38,340 nucleotides of DNA from Singulisphaera sp. GP187. GTDB taxonomy: Bacteria > Planctomycetota > GCA-002687715. Each line of letters starts with the position of its first letter. Position 1 is the first letter of the stretch. The DNA lies in the NCBI GenBank assembly GCA_945907755.1, contig CAMDTN010000024.1, positions 1 to 38,340 of the forward strand, given 5' to 3'. Positions 35,113 through 38,340 of this stretch are shown piece after piece. Under the pieces are notes generated by a model, which saw only the letters and a program-made list of their open reading frames with translations, was not told where the DNA came from and did not search any database. A program made the position numbers and the translations under genes.

Positions 35113-36195
35113 ATGGAGTCAGCGACAGAGCTGGCAGCGCGATTCGATCGCTTGGGGGAAATGCTGGATCAACATCCCGTATTGCCTTGGATCGAGACGC
35201 GCGACGCATCTGGGTTTGCTGCGCAACTGTTGCAAACACTCGCGAGGATGGACGCACCCTCGTTCCGCAACACCTTGGGTCTGCTGCTTTCGCAACGTAG
35301 CCACACACTCCGGGCCCTAGGCTTGGAAGCCCTGCGCGCGCGGCCCACCCCAGAACTCGTCGACGGTGCACGGCGCGGGCTACAAGATCCTCACCCGATT
35401 GTGCGCGCCACCGCCGCTTGGGCTCTGGAGCATTTCGCTGACGAAAGCAGCTACAGCGCGCTCTTGGAAGTGCGCGACGCCGACGAAGAAATAGTGAAGC
35501 AGCGTGCGGTCGCCACGCTGACGCAGTGTCGCGACCCGCGTTCGATTCCGCTGCTAGTTCGCTGGATGGGCTGCGCTGAAGCCAGCCCCGATTTGCGCAT
35601 CAGCATCGCGCAATCATTGGGCACCCTTGCGGATGACGCAGCGGTGCCGACACTGTTGCGCATGTTGCAAGACGAAACCAACATCAGCGAAGTGCGTGCC
35701 GCGATGGCCCTCGCCCTTGGGCGCATTTCTTGCAAAGACAGTTTGCGCCAGCTCACCCGCGCGACCGCAGACTCGTGCGCCGCGGTGCGCGCCGCTGCAA
35801 TCCTCGGGCTGGCGCTGGCCCGTGCTAGCGCCGCGCCTGGCTTGGCCATGCAAATGTTCGATCATGACAGCACACCTCGTGTGCGTGCAGCAGCGCTGGA
35901 AGCACTGTGCATGTGCGACCGCCAAGGGCTGCGCCACGCATGTAAGGCGCTGAGCGATCAGCACCCCGAAGTACGCGCTCGCGCGGTACACCTCGTCGCG
36001 GCTTACGCACCGCCCAATGCTGCGCAGTTTCTAACGCTCAGTTGCAACGACACTGATGCGGCCGTGGCTTCACTCGCAAGTGAATGCCTCGCGCGCTTTC
36101 AGGTCCGATCGTTAAAGGTGCCCGCTGCGGCGGAGCAGAATGTGCCCGCTGCGGCGGAGCAGAATGTGCCCGCTGTGGCGGAGCAACTCGGCTAA
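35113..36195 (+). CDS. HEAT-repeat protein with a repeated C-terminal tail
   Basis: A 360-residue protein with no signal peptide or membrane segment. From about residue 55 to 330 it is a series of HEAT/PBS-lyase-type repeats, each about 30 residues (for example PHPIVRATAAWALEHFAD and SEVRAAMALALGRISC). HEAT arrays usually bind other proteins. The last 26 or so residues are an 8-residue unit (VPAAAEQN) repeated nearly three times, coded by a 24-base tandem repeat. The start at 35113 has GAGG upstream with a 7-8 base gap; an earlier GTG/ATG pair at 35104/35107 is possible. It follows eboE and abuts the convergent BON gene end with no gap. No partner is known. Confidence 0.75.
   Translation: MESATELAARFDRLGEMLDQHPVLPWIETRDASGFAAQLLQTLARMDAPSFRNTLGLLLSQRSHTLRALGLEALRARPTPELVDGARRGLQDPHPIVRATAAWALEHFADESSYSALLEVRDADEEIVKQRAVATLTQCRDPRSIPLLVRWMGCAEASPDLRISIAQSLGTLADDAAVPTLLRMLQDETNISEVRAAMALALGRISCKDSLRQLTRATADSCAAVRAAAILGLALARASAAPGLAMQMFDHDSTPRVRAAALEALCMCDRQGLRHACKALSDQHPEVRARAVHLVAAYAPPNAAQFLTLSCNDTDAAVASLASECLARFQVRSLKVPAAAEQNVPAAAEQNVPAVAEQLG
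36118..36186 (+). repeat. 24-base tandem repeat in the HEAT-protein C-terminus
   Basis: Two identical 24-base units (36118-36141 and 36142-36165) and a third partial unit (36166-36186) with one substitution (C to T, changing Ala to Val). Being 24 bases, each unit keeps the reading frame and codes for VPAAAEQN. Such exact copies suggest recent expansion and possible length variation between strains. Confidence 0.9.
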
Positions 36196-36765
36196 TCAGC
36201 TCACCAACAACAAGCGATTGCGTAAGCGCGCGCCTTCGACCATGCGGATGGCGATCATGCCCGCAAGCTGCTTCTGCAACACCCGCTTCACCGTGCCACG
36301 CAGGACCAAAGTGCGTGGCGCTGCTCCCACTTGCAGGCACGCCACTTGAATGTCGGCCCCTTCCAATTCGGACACACCTTCCAACGCCAGTTGCACGCTG
36401 CGCGCCGTGTCGCGCTCTTCTTCGCGTTGTGTCGGCGCAATGCGCAAAGTGACTTCGAGGTCGGTAATCCCGCCTTCTTCCATGATCGAATCGCGCACTG
36501 CTTCCAACTCTTCTTGATCGGTCACCAGCCCACGCACGCTGCCGCGCCCGCCGCGCAGGACTAAGTCCAGCGTCGTGGTGTCAACGCCGTGGCGGTACTC
36601 GAGGTCGCCGATGAGTTTGCAAGCCACCTGCTCGTCACGGTTGCCTTCCGACGCCTTCGAATCATCGCCGCGGTCCGCGGCAGCTTTCGAGCGAGAAGTC
36701 TTTGCCGCAACACGACGCTGCGGGGTGCCGACGGGGTTGATTTGCTGTGATTGGCGCTTTTTCAT
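36196..36765 (-). CDS. Small protein with BON-like domains
   Basis: A 189-residue protein. After a basic, Ser/Lys/Arg-rich N-terminus (about 1-45), residues about 50-110 (DLVLRGGRGSVRGLVTDQEELEAV) and about 120-185 (LVLRGTVKRVLQKQLAGMIAIRM) each resemble the BON fold, a beta-alpha unit with a V-L-G-V core thought to bind phospholipid or act in osmotic stress. No signal peptide is clear. The ATG at 36765 is preferred because a promoter at 36785-36814 places transcription start near 36778; an ATG at 36795 lies upstream of that. It ends directly against the HEAT gene stop and is divergent from leuS. Confidence 0.6.
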   Translation of the reverse strand: MKKRQSQQINPVGTPQRRVAAKTSRSKAAADRGDDSKASEGNRDEQVACKLIGDLEYRHGVDTTTLDLVLRGGRGSVRGLVTDQEELEAVRDSIMEEGGITDLEVTLRIAPTQREEERDTARSVQLALEGVSELEGADIQVACLQVGAAPRTLVLRGTVKRVLQKQLAGMIAIRMVEGARLRNRLLLVS

Positions 36766-36784
36766 GAAAAACCAGTGAGGGCGC

Positions 36785-36814
36785 ACTCTACGCATGCATC
36801 GCGGGCAGCGTCAA
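36785..36814 (-). promoter_or_regulatory. Putative promoter of the BON-protein gene
   Basis: On the minus strand, TTGACG (36809-36814) and TAGAGT (36785-36790) are 18 bases apart: good -35, fair -10. The leader would be about 13 bases. Confidence 0.4.
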
Positions 36815-36865
36815 TAGCGGCGCGTGTTCGCAGCGGCCGCGTCAGATAGCATCCGCGGCACCGTG

Positions 36866-36895
36866 CAAGGGAGCAAAGTCCCAGCACTGCCCTTG
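36866..36895 (+). promoter_or_regulatory. Hairpin in the leuS leader
   Basis: CAAGGG (36866-36871) can pair with CCCTTG (36890-36895) around an 18-base loop. It sits directly before the leuS ribosome binding site (GGAG at 36896). No T-box specifier or antiterminator was recognised; its role is a guess. Confidence 0.2.
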
Positions 36896-36908
36896 GAGCT
36901 CGCAGCGC

Positions 36909-38340
36909 ATGCCCTACCAACCCGACAAGATCGAGCCCCGCTGGCAACAATTCTGGGCGCAGCACAGCACTTTCCGCACCGTCGAAGACGCGCGCCGTCC
37001 CAAGTACTACATCCTCGACATGTTCCCGTACCCGTCGGGTTCCGGTTTGCATGTGGGACACCCCGAGGGCTACACGGCCACTGACATCTTGGCTCGCTAC
37101 AAGCGCATGCGTGGCTTCAATGTGTTGCACCCGATGGGCTGGGATGCGTTTGGGCTACCAGCAGAACGCGCTGCTGAGCGAGAAGGCCGCCACCCAGCAG
37201 ACATCACCCGCGAGAACACTGACAACTTTCGTCGCCAGATTCAGAGGCTCGGGTTTTCCTACGACTGGGACCGCGAGATCAATACCAGCACTCCGGATTA
37301 CTACCGCTGGACGCAGTGGCTTTTCCTGCGCCTGCACGAACGCGGTTTGGCGTATCGCGCCGAGATCCCTGTGAATTGGTGCCCTGCACTCGGCACCGTG
37401 CTGGCCAACGAAGAAGTATCGCCCGAGGGCACCTACAAAGAGACCGGCGACCCAGTGGAAAAACGCATGATGACGCAGTGGATGCTGCGCATCACCGCCT
37501 ATGCGGAACGGCTGCTTGCAGACCTCGATCTGCTGGACTGGCCCGAAGCAGTGAAGAAAATGCAGCGCGATTGGATCGGGCAATCCAGCGGCGCCGAAAT
37601 CGATTTTCAGATCGCCGGCAGCAGCAGCAAATTCACCGTTTACACCACACGCCCCGACACCCTCTTTGGTGTGTGCTGGTGTGTGTTGGCGCCTGAACAT
37701 CCGTTAGTCAAGACCATCACGACCCCCGCCTGCCGCGCCGCTGTCGACGCGTATGTACTGAAAAGCAGCCGCCGCAGTGACCGCGACCGCAAAGCTGACC
37801 AATTGGAAAAAACTGGTGTCGACACCGGCGCGCGTGCTGTGCATCCCCTCACCGGGGAAATGCTGCCGATTTGGATCGCTGACTATGTGGTGGGCGGCTA
37901 CGGCACCGGTGCAGTGATGGCCGTTCCAGCCCACGACAGCCGCGACTACGCCTTTGCCAAGACTCATTCGCTGGCGAGCAAAGTTGTGGTGGTGCCGAGC
38001 ACGGGCACCGCACCTGATGACGCGGCCTTCACCGAAGACGGCATCAGCACCAATTCCGGCGTTTACACCGGAATGGATAGCGCCGCAATGCGCGCGCGCC
38101 TCGTTTCAGATCTCGAAGCCGCTGGGCATGGGCGCAGCAAAGTGCAGTACGCGTTGCGCGACTGGTTGTTCTCGCGCCAACGCTATTGGGGCGAACCCTT
38201 CCCCATGGTCATCGGTGCAGACGGCGTGGCGGTGCCGCTGCCGGACGATGCGCTGCCAGTGGAATTGCCGCACCTCGCAGACTTCAAACCCACCAATGAT
38301 GGCCGCCCGCCTTTGGCCCGCGCCGAAGACTGGTTGCAAG
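36909..38340 (+). CDS. leuS: Leucyl-tRNA synthetase (N-terminal part)
   Basis: Only the first 477 codons are in the window; the gene runs past the end and stays open. [16 protein letters not shown] is a typical start. HVGH (residues 48-51, in [13 protein letters not shown]) is the HIGH motif and [13 protein letters not shown] lies after the editing domain, which begins near [10 protein letters not shown]. It charges tRNA-Leu with leucine. The KMSKS motif lies beyond the window. GGAG is about 10 bases upstream of the ATG. Full length is expected near 830-860 residues. It is divergent from the BON-domain gene, with a gap of about 140 bases. Confidence 0.95.
   Translation, partial: MPYQPDKIEPRWQQFWAQHSTFRTVEDARRPKYYILDMFPYPSGSGLHVGHPEGYTATDILARYKRMRGFNVLHPMGWDAFGLPAERAAEREGRHPADITRENTDNFRRQIQRLGFSYDWDREINTSTPDYYRWTQWLFLRLHERGLAYRAEIPVNWCPALGTVLANEEVSPEGTYKETGDPVEKRMMTQWMLRITAYAERLLADLDLLDWPEAVKKMQRDWIGQSSGAEIDFQIAGSSSKFTVYTTRPDTLFGVCWCVLAPEHPLVKTITTPACRAAVDAYVLKSSRRSDRDRKADQLEKTGVDTGARAVHPLTGEMLPIWIADYVVGGYGTGAVMAVPAHDSRDYAFAKTHSLASKVVVVPSTGTAPDDAAFTEDGISTNSGVYTGMDSAAMRARLVSDLEAAGHGRSKVQYALRDWLFSRQRYWGEPFPMVIGADGVAVPLPDDALPVELPHLADFKPTNDGRPPLARAEDWLQ

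Noticed and set aside
36766-36908. Possible T-box leader before leuS
   Set aside because: The leader is short and lacks a specifier loop and the conserved T-box sequence; only one 6-bp stem is seen.

Overview
The window is a gene-dense, high-GC bacterial chromosome segment. The cell looks Gram-negative: there is a kdsB gene for KDO activation and there are several lipoproteins. Several traits point to Planctomycetota or a close relative: a long RNase HII-like protein opening with DEAGYGP, a DUF1844 protein after pyrG, a split glycine decarboxylase, and secreted HEAT-repeat proteins. This placement is inferred from gene content and is not proven. No phage, insertion sequence or CRISPR array was seen.

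Layout. 1-2131 (+): end of a sugar-nucleotide pyrophosphorylase, then a GT-C-like membrane protein. 2139-4415 (-): UDP-galactopyranose-mutase-like flavoprotein and RNase H. 4570-4641 (+): tRNA-Thr(CGU). 4760-6868 (-): an exported HEAT protein carrying a degenerate receiver domain. 7058-8209 (-): anmK, divergent from an NtrC-type regulator and a coupled lipoprotein (8259-10209, +). 10490-11293 (-): LysM protein. 11567-14807 (+): lipoprotein-kdsB-pyrG-DUF1844. 14811-15524 (-): a membrane-anchored MglA-like protein whose GTP-binding motifs are lost. 15631-20576 (+): gcvT-gcvH-gcvPA-gcvPB plus a lipoyl/octanoyl transferase. 20595-24138 (-): flippase, GT2 and GT4. 24179-25992 (+): rlmI-like and mocA-like genes. 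25994-30642 (-): tetR-hcrC-hcrA-hcrB, a complete 4-hydroxybenzoyl-CoA-reductase-type molybdenum enzyme operon with a palindromic operator. 30750-31850 (+): queG. 31973-32950 (-): DapB-like dehydrogenase. 33059-36195 (+): coiled-coil membrane protein, EboE and a HEAT protein. 36196-36765 (-): BON-domain protein. 36909 to the end (+): leuS, cut by the window edge.

How the genes fit together. The gcv genes and the transferase form one unit, since GcvH needs a lipoyl group. The hcr genes need a molybdopterin cytosine dinucleotide cofactor, which the convergent mocA-like gene could help to make. The flippase, GT2 and GT4 overlap and look like a glycan or polysaccharide assembly operon. kdsB, anmK and the LysM protein concern the cell envelope.

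The main points for a second look are two proteins whose signalling domains have lost their catalytic residues (receiver at 4760-6868, MglA-like GTPase at 14811-15524), the aromatic-acid reductase operon with an operator lying over an apparently leaderless start, a group of other genes with a -10-like box just before the start codon and no Shine-Dalgarno, and an EboE gene without the usual ebo partners.
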